Source: Pseudosulfitobacter pseudonitzschiae
Lineage (GTDB): Bacteria > Pseudomonadota > Alphaproteobacteria > Rhodobacterales > Rhodobacteraceae
Length of the DNA: 64,000 bases
Direction: 5' to 3'
Assembly: GCF_900129395.1 (NCBI RefSeq)
Contig: NZ_FQVP01000012.1
Coordinates: 24,261 to 88,260 of the forward strand
In this document: piece after piece, positions 24,334-32,781 of the stretch
Layout: the number at the start of each line of letters is the position of its first letter
Numbering within the stretch: position 1 is the stretch's first letter
Translations under genes and position numbers: made by a program
Notes under the pieces: generated by a model
What the model was told of the DNA's origin: nothing
The model's input: only the letters and a program-made list of their open reading frames with translations
Databases searched by the model: none

Positions 24334-25500
24334 TCAGAACGCGTTCAACCCTGTCAGGTTCCGCCCGATCACCAGCTTCTGAATCTCGGTGGTGCCATCC
24401 GGGATCGGCATGACTTTCGCATTGCGGAAGTGGCGTTCGACGGGAAATTCCTTGGTGATGCCGTTACCGCCGTGGATCTGCACCGCTTTTCCGGCGATTT
24501 CGACGGCCATCTCGGTTGCATACCATTTTGCCATCGAGGTCTGGGTGTCGCAGCGCACGCCCATATCAAGAAGTTGCAGCCCGCGCTGGCACAACAGCCG
24601 TCCTGCATCTAGATGGGTGGCCATGTCGGCCAGATACCCCTGGATCAACTGATGCCCGCCAATCCGCTTTCCGTGCTGCTCGCGGTCCTGCGCGTATTTG
24701 ACGGCGCATTCCAGCGCGGCCTGGGCGATGCCGATGCTGGTCAGGCCGACAAACACACGCGCGCTTTCGAACAGCTTCAGTGTCTGGAACAGACCGCCGC
24801 CGGAGTTCCCCAGAACATGGGCGTCCGTCGTTTCGGCCCGGTCAAAGAACAATTCGCAGGTCGAGGCACCGACAAGCCCCATCTTGCGCAACTCGCGGCT
24901 TTCATAGCCCCCCTTGTCGCGATCGACGATGACCATGGAGATCCCATCGTCGAGATTACAGACCACGATTGCGAAGTCCGATTGCGCCCCGTTGGAAATC
25001 CATAGCTTTTGGCCCGTAACGAAAATCTTGTCCCCCTTACGTTCCGCGCGGGTCTTCACCTCGCGCACGTTCGAGCCGACTTCCGGTTCGGAAATGCAGG
25101 TGGCACAAATGCGTTCACTGCGCAGGAGCGGCTTCAGATATGTCTCTTTTTGCGCCGCATCGCCCAGCAGGTTGACCGCGAAAACAGCATGGCCCTGGAT
25201 CAGCACCGCAATCGCCAAATCGGCCCAGATGCGGGCCAGTTCCTCGTAGAGGATGCCGTAGGTCATCCGGTCGATCCCGGCACCGCCGTCTTCCTCCGGT
25301 ATCAGTCCGCTGATCAGGCCGAATTCCTCGACCTTGGCGAACAGGGATTTCAGCGTGTCCGCATCCGGCGGGTGGCCGAGATCCTCGTATTTTTCTGCCA
25401 ACGGAGCGAACTCCGCTTCGGCCATCTTGCGGAAGTTTTCCAGCAACATGCGCTGCTCGTCTGTATAGATTGCCTGAGCGGCGGCGATCACGTTTTCCAT
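24334..25500 (-). CDS. Acyl-CoA dehydrogenase, Asp at the MCAD base position
   Basis: 388 residues. Visible markers are IPEEDGGAGIDRMTYG, SEPEVGSNVREVKT (SEPGAGSD variant), GQKLWISNGAQ, REQHGKRIGGHQ at the FAD motif and IHGGNGITKEFPVERHFRNAK. The C-terminal base site reads PIPDGTTEIQ, so Asp replaces the usual Glu of E-G-T. The IVD-type position is not Glu by my alignment. Asp at this site is uncommon and hints at a modified or cyclic substrate. The start follows an AAGGAA site. It is the downstream member of a three-gene minus-strand operon with thiolase and crotonase. Confidence 0.9.
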   Translation of the reverse strand: MENVIAAAQAIYTDEQRMLLENFRKMAEAEFAPLAEKYEDLGHPPDADTLKSLFAKVEEFGLISGLIPEEDGGAGIDRMTYGILYEELARIWADLAIAVLIQGHAVFAVNLLGDAAQKETYLKPLLRSERICATCISEPEVGSNVREVKTRAERKGDKIFVTGQKLWISNGAQSDFAIVVCNLDDGISMVIVDRDKGGYESRELRKMGLVGASTCELFFDRAETTDAHVLGNSGGGLFQTLKLFESARVFVGLTSIGIAQAALECAVKYAQDREQHGKRIGGHQLIQGYLADMATHLDAGRLLCQRGLQLLDMGVRCDTQTSMAKWYATEMAVEIAGKAVQIHGGNGITKEFPVERHFRNAKVMPIPDGTTEIQKLVIGRNLTGLNAF

Positions 25501-25515
25501 ATTCTTTTCCTTGTT

Positions 25516-26754
25516 TCAACGGCCCAGAATGGTGACACAGGCAGCGGCCTCTTCGACGCCGTGCAGGCCGCCACCGTTTTCGGCGATGGCATTCTTCGCA
25601 CCTTCGACCTGACGCGCGCCAGCCTCGCCCCGCAGTTGCGTGACCAGTTCGAAAACCTGTCCGATCCCGGTGGCCCCGACCGGGTGCCCCTTGGATTCCA
25701 GCCCGCCAGAGGGGTTCACGGGGATCCGCCCGCCGATCTTTGTTTCGCCGCGCAGGCTGGCTGGCCCACCCTCGCCAAACGGGACAAAACCGAGGTTCTC
25801 GATCTGGATGACTTCGCCCACGGCGGTGGCGTCATGTACCTCGGCGACCGACATGTCTTCTGGGCCAAGCCCCGCCTGTTCATAGGCCTGAAGTGCTGCA
25901 AGGCGGGTCAGGTGGTTTTTGTAATCCTCCGGCGGACGGTCGGTGCCTGAGCGCAGGATCGCGGCCTTGACCTTGATCGCGCGGGATGAATCGAGACCCA
26001 GCCGCTTGAGCCCTTCGCCGGTGCACAGAACCGCCGCGGCCGCGCCATCGGAGATCGGCGCGCACATCGGAAGGGTCAGCGGGTAGGTGATGGGCGGCGC
26101 GTGCAGAACCTGTTCAACTGTCATCGCATCGCGGTATTGTGCCAGCGGATTATGCGCGGAATGCGCGTGGTTCTTGGCAGAGACGGCCGCGAACTGTTCC
26201 TGCGTCGTGCCGAAGGTCTTCATGTGCAGCCGCGCGAAACCGGCATAGACATCCATGAACACGCTGTAGGGCTTGGGCGATTTCGACCCTTCCGGTTCCT
26301 CGACCCCGGCGCCCAGATCGGCCAGACGCCGCGCGACTTCTTCGCCATTGCTGACATCCCAACCGCTGTCGAAGGCCGAGAACATCAGCGCGCGGTCATC
26401 CGAATACATTTTCTCGGCACCCACGGCCAAACAGCAATCACCGTTCCCTGCCTTGAGAAAATCCACGGCCAGCTTGAACCCGGTCGAGGCGCTGGCACAG
26501 GCGTTTTCGACGTTGACCACCGGAATGCCCTGAATGCCCATCTCGCGCAACGCGATCTCGCCCCGGATCATGTGCTGGCCGTCCATATGACCCTGCACCG
26601 CGTTCGAGAAGAATGCACCGTCGATGCGATCAGCGGTCACCCCGGCGTCCGAAAGCGCGGCGGTGACGGCTTCGCCCGTCATGTCCTTGATGGTCTTGTC
26701 CCGGAATTTCCCGAACGGCGTCATCCCGACGCCAACGACATAGATATCCTGCAT
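25516..26754 (-). CDS. Thiolase-family acyltransferase
   Basis: 412 residues from ATG 26754, which follows AAGGAG by about 8 bases; the upstream ATG at 26805 lies inside the crotonase gene. The full catalytic set is present: nucleophile C86 in NACASAS, H357 in GHPVGATG and C406 in the C-terminal EEAAACVTIL loop. It should therefore be a genuine thiolase cleaving 3-oxoacyl-CoA with CoA, in contrast to the Cys-less protein at 12150-13322. The neighbouring crotonase and ACAD genes complete a partial beta-oxidation set. Confidence 0.92.
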   Translation of the reverse strand: MQDIYVVGVGMTPFGKFRDKTIKDMTGEAVTAALSDAGVTADRIDGAFFSNAVQGHMDGQHMIRGEIALREMGIQGIPVVNVENACASASTGFKLAVDFLKAGNGDCCLAVGAEKMYSDDRALMFSAFDSGWDVSNGEEVARRLADLGAGVEEPEGSKSPKPYSVFMDVYAGFARLHMKTFGTTQEQFAAVSAKNHAHSAHNPLAQYRDAMTVEQVLHAPPITYPLTLPMCAPISDGAAAAVLCTGEGLKRLGLDSSRAIKVKAAILRSGTDRPPEDYKNHLTRLAALQAYEQAGLGPEDMSVAEVHDATAVGEVIQIENLGFVPFGEGGPASLRGETKIGGRIPVNPSGGLESKGHPVGATGIGQVFELVTQLRGEAGARQVEGAKNAIAENGGGLHGVEEAAACVTILGR

Positions 26755-26770
26755 CTTGCAGTCTCCTTGT

Positions 26771-27559
26771 TCAGTAGCCGCGAAACTGCGGTTTGCGCTT
26801 TTCATTGAAAGCCGCCAGACCTTCGCGCATATCCCACGACCTCATGTGCGCGCGCAGATTCAGCATTTCTTCAGACAAGGCGGCAGCTTCGTCGACGTTC
26901 AGTGACCGGTTCGCGACCGCTTTCATGCGGCGCAGCACGGCAGGGCTTTTGTCGGCCAGCTTGTCGGTGAAGGCTTGGACGGCGTCGTGCAGTTCCGCAT
27001 CCGGGACTACCTTGTTCACCAGTCCCCAGTCCATCATGTCCTGTGCGGATACGTTTTCGCCCGAGAACAGCAGGTATTTGGCGCGGTTCAGACCGATCCG
27101 CCGTGGCAAAATCGCTGCGCCCCCGGCCCCCGGAAACACGCCGAAATTGGAATGGGCATCGCCCAGTTTGGCGCTTTCAGCGGCAAAGACCAGATCGCAG
27201 GCCATCACCATTTCGAGCCCTCCTGCCATGGCAAGCCCGTTCACAGCGGCAATCACGGGTTTGGGGCCGTCGCGCATCAGGCCGAAGGTATGATCGACCA
27301 GATCGAGCAGGTCCGGCTGGCCGGGTTCATGATTGGAACCGGCGACTTCCTTGAGATCCGCACCGGCACAGAACGCCCGCCCCGATCCGGTCAGAACGAT
27401 GGCGCGGACTGCGTCGTCGGACATCGCGTTCTCCAGGGCGGCGGTCATCTCATGCAACATCTGCATGGACATGGCGTTCATCTGGTCAGTCCGCTGGAGG
27501 GTGATCCATTCGGTTCTGGACATACGTTCGACGGATAGGGTCGGGGGTGCTTCAGTCAC
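26771..27559 (-). CDS. Crotonase-family enoyl-CoA hydratase/isomerase 1
   Basis: 262 residues. Crotonase hallmarks are the oxyanion-hole segments AFCAGADLKEV (about 66-76) and NGLAMAGGLEMVMACDLVFA, then LGDAHSNFGVFPGAGGAA. At the place of the first catalytic Glu of rat crotonase the sequence has His (D-A-H) by eye alignment, as in the paralogue at 47592-48371. Hydratase activity is therefore not assured, and an isomerase or other crotonase reaction is possible. It is first in the minus-strand operon 27559-24334 and divergent from the CaiB gene at 27672. Confidence 0.88.
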   Translation of the reverse strand: MTEAPPTLSVERMSRTEWITLQRTDQMNAMSMQMLHEMTAALENAMSDDAVRAIVLTGSGRAFCAGADLKEVAGSNHEPGQPDLLDLVDHTFGLMRDGPKPVIAAVNGLAMAGGLEMVMACDLVFAAESAKLGDAHSNFGVFPGAGGAAILPRRIGLNRAKYLLFSGENVSAQDMMDWGLVNKVVPDAELHDAVQAFTDKLADKSPAVLRRMKAVANRSLNVDEAAALSEEMLNLRAHMRSWDMREGLAAFNEKRKPQFRGY

Positions 27560-27671
27560 GTTAACCTCATGAATAAAAACAGTATTTTAGGTTTTCGGCT
27601 TGCTTTTCTTGCTGAAATACGCTGCTATGAGGCGGACCCGCTCGCGCGGAAAACGACAGATGGAGCCTGAT

Positions 27672-28775
27672 ATGAGCACTGCACCCCTGGCCGGCATGAA
27701 AATTCTCAGCCTCGCCGAACAATTCCCCGGTCCTTATGCAACAATGCTGCTCGCGGACATGGGCGCCGAGGTCATCATGGTCGAAAGGCCGGGTATCGGC
27801 GATCCGGCCCGGCAGTTTCCACCCCTGTTCCGGGCGCTGAACCGGGGCAAGCGCAGCGTTGCGCTCGACCTGAAATCGACCGAAGGAATGGCACAGTTTC
27901 ACGATCTGGCTAAAGGTGCCGATGTCATCGTCGAGGGGTTCCGACCCGGCAAACTGGCGGCGCTCGGCGCCGGTTTCGAAGACATGCGCGCGATCAATCC
28001 GCGCCTCGTTTACGTGTCGATCTCGGGATACGGGCAGGATGGTCCCTATCGAGACCGGGCGGGCCACGATCTGAGCTACGAAGGTGTCGGTGGGCTGCTG
28101 GCCGATCAGGCGGATGCCGGACAGCCCGGACCGCTGCCGACCATTCCACTTGCGGATGTCGGCGCGGCGCTGTTCGCGGCCATTGCGATTCTGTCGGCGG
28201 TCGTTTCCAGCGAGCGCACGGGGCAGGGGAGGTACGTGGACGTCTCGATGTCGGACGCAGTGGTCTCCATGCTCACCGCCTTCCTCGTTCCAGCCGCGAA
28301 TGGCACGCCGTTGGGCGAATTCATCTCCGAACCGGCCTATGGCGTTTTCACCTGCAAGGATGGCAAGCTGATGACGCTGTCCATCGCGCATGAGGACTGG
28401 TTCTGGAAGCCGTTCTGCGATGTGATCGGCAAGCCGGACCTGGCCGGATTGAAAGGCCGTGACCGCGTCGCCCGCAAGGACGCACTGCGCGAAGAGATCG
28501 CGGCGGTGCTGGTCAGCAAAACGCGTGCCGATTGGGGAGTTCTGTTTGACACCGCGGGCGTGCCTTGGGGGCCGCTCAATTCGTTGGTCGAAACGCTGGA
28601 CGACCCGCATGTACGTGCACGGCAATTGCTGCGCACCGTCGCGCATGACAGCGGCAAAACCGAGACTTTCCTGGTTCAGCCCTTGAAATTCAATGACTTT
28701 GTATCCGGAATTTCGGGCCTTCCGCCCGAGCTTGGCGCTGACAATGACAGCGTGTTCGCGGGCGGATCCGACTAA
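27672..28775 (+). CDS. CaiB/BaiF family CoA-transferase 2 (or racemase-like)
   Basis: 367 residues from ATG 27672 (GGAG 6 bases upstream); the in-frame ATG at 27660 has no comparable site. It opens with MKILSLAEQFPGPYATMLLADMG, followed by NRGKRSVALDLKS, VEGFRPGKLAALG and ISGYGQDGPYRDRAGHDLSYEG. The Asp used for catalysis is D162 in PLADVGAAL. The RAGHDLSYEGVGG segment is also typical of alpha-methylacyl-CoA racemases of the same fold, so racemisation of a 2-methyl acyl-CoA is a serious alternative and would suit a branched-chain pathway. It converges on the SDR at 28798. Confidence 0.88.
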   Translation: MSTAPLAGMKILSLAEQFPGPYATMLLADMGAEVIMVERPGIGDPARQFPPLFRALNRGKRSVALDLKSTEGMAQFHDLAKGADVIVEGFRPGKLAALGAGFEDMRAINPRLVYVSISGYGQDGPYRDRAGHDLSYEGVGGLLADQADAGQPGPLPTIPLADVGAALFAAIAILSAVVSSERTGQGRYVDVSMSDAVVSMLTAFLVPAANGTPLGEFISEPAYGVFTCKDGKLMTLSIAHEDWFWKPFCDVIGKPDLAGLKGRDRVARKDALREEIAAVLVSKTRADWGVLFDTAGVPWGPLNSLVETLDDPHVRARQLLRTVAHDSGKTETFLVQPLKFNDFVSGISGLPPELGADNDSVFAGGSD

Positions 28776-28785
28776 AGTCGCCCGC
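28758..28785. terminator. Possible weak hairpin at convergent gene ends
   Basis: GCGGG (28758-28762) can pair with CCCGC (28781-28785) around an inner CGACT-AA-AGTCG stem. It overlaps the CaiB stop and lies between convergent genes, but has no T-run on either strand, so terminator function is only a possibility. Confidence 0.3.
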
Positions 28786-28797
28786 CCACATTCGGCC

Positions 28798-29586
28798 CTA
28801 GCAGGCAAAGGAATACCCCCCATTCACCGGATAGGTCTGTCCGGTGATCCAACTCGCCGCGTCCGAGCACAGAAACAGGATCATGCCGGCAGGGTCTTCC
28901 GGCTCTCCCAACCGGCGGATCACATATTGCGACAGGGCCCGCTTCTCGGTCTCTGCGTCGGGGATCAGATCGGCGACCGCCGGCGTGCGTGTTCCGCCGA
29001 GGGCGACGCAATTCGCGGTGATCCCGAACCGGCCACCGGCCTTTGCAATGGCCCGCATAAAGCCCGCGGCTCCCGCCTTGGCACCGGAGTATACCGCCAG
29101 ATGCGGCTCTCCGACGCGGCCCGCGTCAGAGATGACGGTCACGATCCGCCCATAGCCGCCTTTGACCATCAACGGCATCGCGTGGCGGGTACAGTTCAGC
29201 ACCCCGTCGTAATTCGTGGCCATCCAACGACGCCATTCGGTTGGGTCAGATTCCCAGAACGGCACAAGATCGTCAAGCCGGGACGTCGGCCCGGCGTTGC
29301 CCGCATTGTTGACCAGGATATCAACGCCGCCAAAGGTTCCCTGCGCTTCGGCAAAGGCTGCGCCAACGGCCTCGAAATCGGATACGTCAAATGCCAACGG
29401 AAGCGCCTTGACGCCTGCGGCTTCCACCTCCGCAGCAACGCTTTCTGCGCGCTCGGCGTGGAAATCATTGACCACAACGGCGCCAGCTCCGTGCTGCGCC
29501 AGATACAGCGCGACCTGACGGCCCACCCCCTGTCCGGCACCGGTTACAAATGCGGTACGGCCCTTGATGTCGAGCAGTTCACTCAT
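28798..29586 (-). CDS. SDR-family oxidoreductase
   Basis: 262 residues from ATG 29586 (AAAGGGA about 6 bases upstream). The Rossmann dinucleotide motif is TGAGQGVG (15-22), followed by NNAGNAG, the active-site VISDAG segment and YSGAK. The NAD(P)-dependent dehydrogenase likely acts on a hydroxyacyl-CoA or alcohol of the imported compound. It is the last gene of the seven-gene transporter operon that starts at 36487, 13 bases after livF, so it is probably co-expressed with uptake. Confidence 0.9.
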   Translation of the reverse strand: MSELLDIKGRTAFVTGAGQGVGRQVALYLAQHGAGAVVVNDFHAERAESVAAEVEAAGVKALPLAFDVSDFEAVGAAFAEAQGTFGGVDILVNNAGNAGPTSRLDDLVPFWESDPTEWRRWMATNYDGVLNCTRHAMPLMVKGGYGRIVTVISDAGRVGEPHLAVYSGAKAGAAGFMRAIAKAGGRFGITANCVALGGTRTPAVADLIPDAETEKRALSQYVIRRLGEPEDPAGMILFLCSDAASWITGQTYPVNGGYSFAC

Positions 29587-29599
29587 AGTCTGTCCCTTT

Positions 29600-30391
29600 C
29601 TATCCAAGCCATCTCTTGCGACGCCGATAGTGTTTGATGTCGCGATAGCTTTTGCGTTCGCCCGACGCGGTGACACCGAGATAGAATTCCTTGATGTCCT
29701 CGTTGTCCGCGAGTTTGTCGGCGGGGCCATCCATCACGATACGCCCGTTTTCCATCACATAGGCATAGTCCGCGATCGACAGCGCCGCGGCGCTGTTCTG
29801 CTCGACCAGGAAAAAGGTCGTCCCTTCGGATTTGAGTTGCCTAAGCACCGCGTAGACATCCCGGATCATCATCGGGGCGAGCCCGAGCGATGGCTCGTCA
29901 ATGGCGATGATCTTGGGTTTCGCCATCATGGCGCGACCGATCAGCAGCAGCTGTTGCTCGCCACCGGACATGAATCCGGCGGTTCGGCTGCGTAGCTCGG
30001 TCAGGCGAGGTATCAAAGTATAGACATGATCCAGCCGGTTTTTCAGCTCAGCGGAGTTGGGCACCATATGCCCGCCTACGATAAGGTTCTGCTCGGACGT
30101 GAGGTGGCGCAGCACGCGCCGCCCTTCCATCACATGGATGAGACCGGTCTTGACCACGTTTGACGCTTCCATGTTCTGGATCGGCGTGCCGTTCAGCGTG
30201 ATGGAGCCCGCCGAAACAGTTCCGTCCTCCGACTTCAACGTGCCTGAAATAGCTTTCAGCGTCGTGCTTTTCCCCGCCCCGTTGCCGCCGAGCAGCGCAA
30301 CACACTGACCTTCGCGCACATTCATCGAAACGCCCTTGAGCGCCAGGATGACATCGGAATAGGTCACTTCTACGTTGTTGAGTTCCAGCAT
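29600..30391 (-). CDS. livF: ABC transporter ATP-binding protein, LivF type
   Basis: 263 residues. Walker A GGNGAGKST (35-43), ABC signature MSGGEQQ and Walker B IIAIDEPSLGLAP are intact. The GLIHVMEGRRVLRHLTSEQNL segment is characteristic of LivF-type ATPases of the branched-chain amino acid (HAAT) transporter family. The C-terminal tail is basic (KSYRDIKHYRRRKRW). Members of this family in catabolic clusters often carry aromatic, dicarboxylic or steroid-like acids instead of amino acids. The gene lies downstream of the receptor gene across a hairpin-containing spacer. Confidence 0.93.
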   Translation of the reverse strand: MLELNNVEVTYSDVILALKGVSMNVREGQCVALLGGNGAGKSTTLKAISGTLKSEDGTVSAGSITLNGTPIQNMEASNVVKTGLIHVMEGRRVLRHLTSEQNLIVGGHMVPNSAELKNRLDHVYTLIPRLTELRSRTAGFMSGGEQQLLLIGRAMMAKPKIIAIDEPSLGLAPMMIRDVYAVLRQLKSEGTTFFLVEQNSAAALSIADYAYVMENGRIVMDGPADKLADNEDIKEFYLGVTASGERKSYRDIKHYRRRKRWLG

Positions 30392-30420
30392 GGTATTGTG
30401 CCCGGGGTTAGGGTTCAGAA

Positions 30421-30444
30421 CGGGCGCCGCGATCGCGGCGCCCG
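30421..30444 (-). other. 24-bp perfect palindrome between receptor and livF genes
   Basis: A fully symmetric 24-bp sequence (outer CGGGCGCCGC, centre GATC, inner repeat of the arm) lies 8 bases after the receptor stop codon. In the transcript it forms a 10-bp G/C stem with a GATC loop, not followed by a T-run. Position and form fit an mRNA-stabilising hairpin that raises receptor expression over the ATPase gene. Confidence 0.6.
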
Positions 30445-30451
30445 GTTGTGT

Positions 30452-31690
30452 TCACCACTTCTTGACGTCGGGAACATCCACGCCCGTTGCTTCGATGGTG
30501 ATCTTGCCGTCCTTGACGGTGCCAACATTCACTTGAAGACCTTTCAGAGGAAATGGCGCATCGGGGGTGAAGGTCAGCGTCGGCAGGAACCCTTGGGTTT
30601 CCTCCGCTGTGATCGGCTGGGCAAAGAGCGCCTCGCGTACTTTCTCGCCGGTCAGACCTTCGGCCCCGTTCTCCTCGATCGCGTGGCCGATTACGGCCAC
30701 GGTATAAAGCCCTTGGGAAATACCCATCGCCGTGACAACGTTCCAAGGTGCTTCCAGGCCATAATCCGCAGCCAGCGTTTCATAGAATTGCCGCGCGGGT
30801 GTGTCTTCATCCGCAGCAACTGCCATGCCGTAGGCCTCGTAATCGCCTTCGAGCTGATCAAGTCCGCCAAGCGCGCCGCCCGAGGCAGGGAGCCCGTTAT
30901 GCGAGCTCATCATGATCGGGATGTCGGCACCGTTGGCCTGCAATCCACGTTTCGCCGCAACCACGATAGAGGTGTTCGTCTGGACGATCAGCGCCTCGGC
31001 ACCTGCCCGCGCGACGCGGCGCATCTGGGCCGTCAGATCCGTTGGTTGCACCTCGGTATAGATGATCTCGACCAGATCGAGCTCTTCGGGATGTTCTTCT
31101 GCGTAGAGTTCCAGGCCCTTTGCCATGTCGACGTAGGCGGGCGAGGCTTCGGACGCCAGGATTGCGACCTTGAGGGGTTCGTCACCGCCGCGCTGTTCAC
31201 GCATCCAGCTCAGGAAGCCAGCGCTCTCGTGCGAATAGGTCGGACGCGGATTGAAAATCCACGCGTCGGATTGCCAGGCATAGCCGTAGGCGGCTGTCGC
31301 CATGAACATCGGGATCTTGTCTTCCGGCAGGCGCTCGGAAAGGGCGGCAACATCCGGTCCGCCAAGGCCGACGACCGCAATCGGGTCCAGTTCCGATTTG
31401 ATTCCCGGCCAAAGGCTCGCCACCTGGGCGGCGTCATAACGGGTTTCGTAGTTCTTATAGTTCAGCTTCACACCAAGTTTCTGACCGCTGGTGGCGTTCC
31501 ACCAGTCGAAAACCGCTTCGCGGCTCGAAGCCAGTGTCGGCATGATATCGGCATAGGGGCCGGAGAAGTCCGATAGGAGGGCAAGGTTATACGTCGTTTC
31601 GGCCTGTGCCTTCAGCGGTATGGTCGCCGCGAGGGCCATGGCACCTGCGGCCAGCATGCCGCGAAGCCCGTGTCGTGTCTTGTAGGTCAT
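30452..31690 (-). CDS. Periplasmic substrate-binding protein of the Liv-type ABC transporter
   Basis: 412 residues from ATG 31690, giving a signal peptide (MTYKTRHGLRGMLAAGAMALA, cleavage near AQA-ET at about residue 30). The mature part begins YNLALLSDFSGPYADI and has the two-lobed Peripla_BP_6 layout, including VVGLGGPDVAALSERLPEDKIPMF and QMRRVARAGAEALIVQ. The frame is open much further upstream, but only because it lies opposite the permease codons. It should set the specificity of the importer encoded around it. Ligand unknown; the associated ligase suggests a carboxylic acid. Confidence 0.92.
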   Translation of the reverse strand: MTYKTRHGLRGMLAAGAMALAATIPLKAQAETTYNLALLSDFSGPYADIMPTLASSREAVFDWWNATSGQKLGVKLNYKNYETRYDAAQVASLWPGIKSELDPIAVVGLGGPDVAALSERLPEDKIPMFMATAAYGYAWQSDAWIFNPRPTYSHESAGFLSWMREQRGGDEPLKVAILASEASPAYVDMAKGLELYAEEHPEELDLVEIIYTEVQPTDLTAQMRRVARAGAEALIVQTNTSIVVAAKRGLQANGADIPIMMSSHNGLPASGGALGGLDQLEGDYEAYGMAVAADEDTPARQFYETLAADYGLEAPWNVVTAMGISQGLYTVAVIGHAIEENGAEGLTGEKVREALFAQPITAEETQGFLPTLTFTPDAPFPLKGLQVNVGTVKDGKITIEATGVDVPDVKKW

Positions 31691-31725
31691 TGTTATTCCT
31701 CCCAGGTTGAAAGCCGTTCTATCGG

Positions 31726-32778
31726 TCAGTAGGGGAACGGCCAGATACGGTAAGACGATTTCATAATATTCCAGCGGTGCATCAGCCCCTTGGGTTCCAG
31801 GATCATGAACAATGCGATCACGCCGCCCAGAATGACGTTCATGCCCGCGAACACGATGTCGCCGCCCAGAAAAGATACCGAATCGGCGATATTCGGGCCG
31901 ACGGTCGCGATGATTTCCTGGATGATGCGGATGACGAACACCCCGACCAATGCGCCCACAATGGATCCCATGCCGCCGACGATGATCATCGCCACGAAAA
32001 AGATTGAATGGAAGAGGGTGAATTGATCGACACCCACAAAGCGTATCATATAGGCCCAGAGTGCCCCGCCGACCCCGGCATAGAACGCTCCGATGAGAAA
32101 GGCATTCGCCTTGGTGGCCGCGACATTGATCCCCATGATCCCGGCCGCCACATCGTCGTCCCTGACCGCCACGAAGGCACGTCCGAAGCGCGAGCGCACA
32201 ATACCGAACGCACCTGCGATCATAATCGCAGTGACCGCGAAATTCATGTAGAATTGCGCGGTTTCGCCGACGAAACGCAGCCCGAATAGCTCTGCGGGAG
32301 GCACGGTAATGCCGTTCGATCCGCCCATCCAGTTCGAGGGCAGGTTCAGGACGGCAAAGTGAAAGATGAACTGCGCCGCAATGGTGGTGAGGGCAAGGTA
32401 GAACCCCTTGATCCGTGCCGCGGTCAGCCCGAAGAGAAAACCGAACAGCGCAGCAGATAACCCGGCCAGCGGGATCGTCAGAAGGAATGTGAGACCCGTT
32501 TTCGATGCCAGAATCGCGGCGGTATAGGCCCCGACACCCATGAACGCGGCCTGGCCAAGGTTGATTTGCCCCGCATATCCGGTGCAGATCTGAAGCCCGA
32601 CGGCGATGACCGCGCTGATCATCATCATGTTCAGAATTGCGACGATGCGTCCGCTCACGAGGTAGGGCGCTGCCAGCATGAGACCGACGAAAAGCGCGAG
32701 AGCAGCCATTTGCCAGCGCGTACGGACAACACGCCTGTCGGTGCGATAGCTGGTGGGGAAAATGCCGGAAGGATCCAT
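31726..32778 (-). CDS. livM: ABC transporter permease, LivM type
   Basis: 350 residues with about nine hydrophobic spans. LivM signatures are LQICTGYAGQINLGQAAFMGVGAYTAA (about 65-91), PLAGLSAALFGFLFGLTAARIKGFYLA and AVRDDDVAAGIMGINVAATKANAFLIGA, the coupling-helix region. The C-terminus (EPKGLMHRW) is typical. It pairs with LivH encoded 3 bases upstream to form the transmembrane channel. Confidence 0.94.
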   Translation of the reverse strand: MDPSGIFPTSYRTDRRVVRTRWQMAALALFVGLMLAAPYLVSGRIVAILNMMMISAVIAVGLQICTGYAGQINLGQAAFMGVGAYTAAILASKTGLTFLLTIPLAGLSAALFGFLFGLTAARIKGFYLALTTIAAQFIFHFAVLNLPSNWMGGSNGITVPPAELFGLRFVGETAQFYMNFAVTAIMIAGAFGIVRSRFGRAFVAVRDDDVAAGIMGINVAATKANAFLIGAFYAGVGGALWAYMIRFVGVDQFTLFHSIFFVAMIIVGGMGSIVGALVGVFVIRIIQEIIATVGPNIADSVSFLGGDIVFAGMNVILGGVIALFMILEPKGLMHRWNIMKSSYRIWPFPY

Positions 32779-32781
32779 GAC

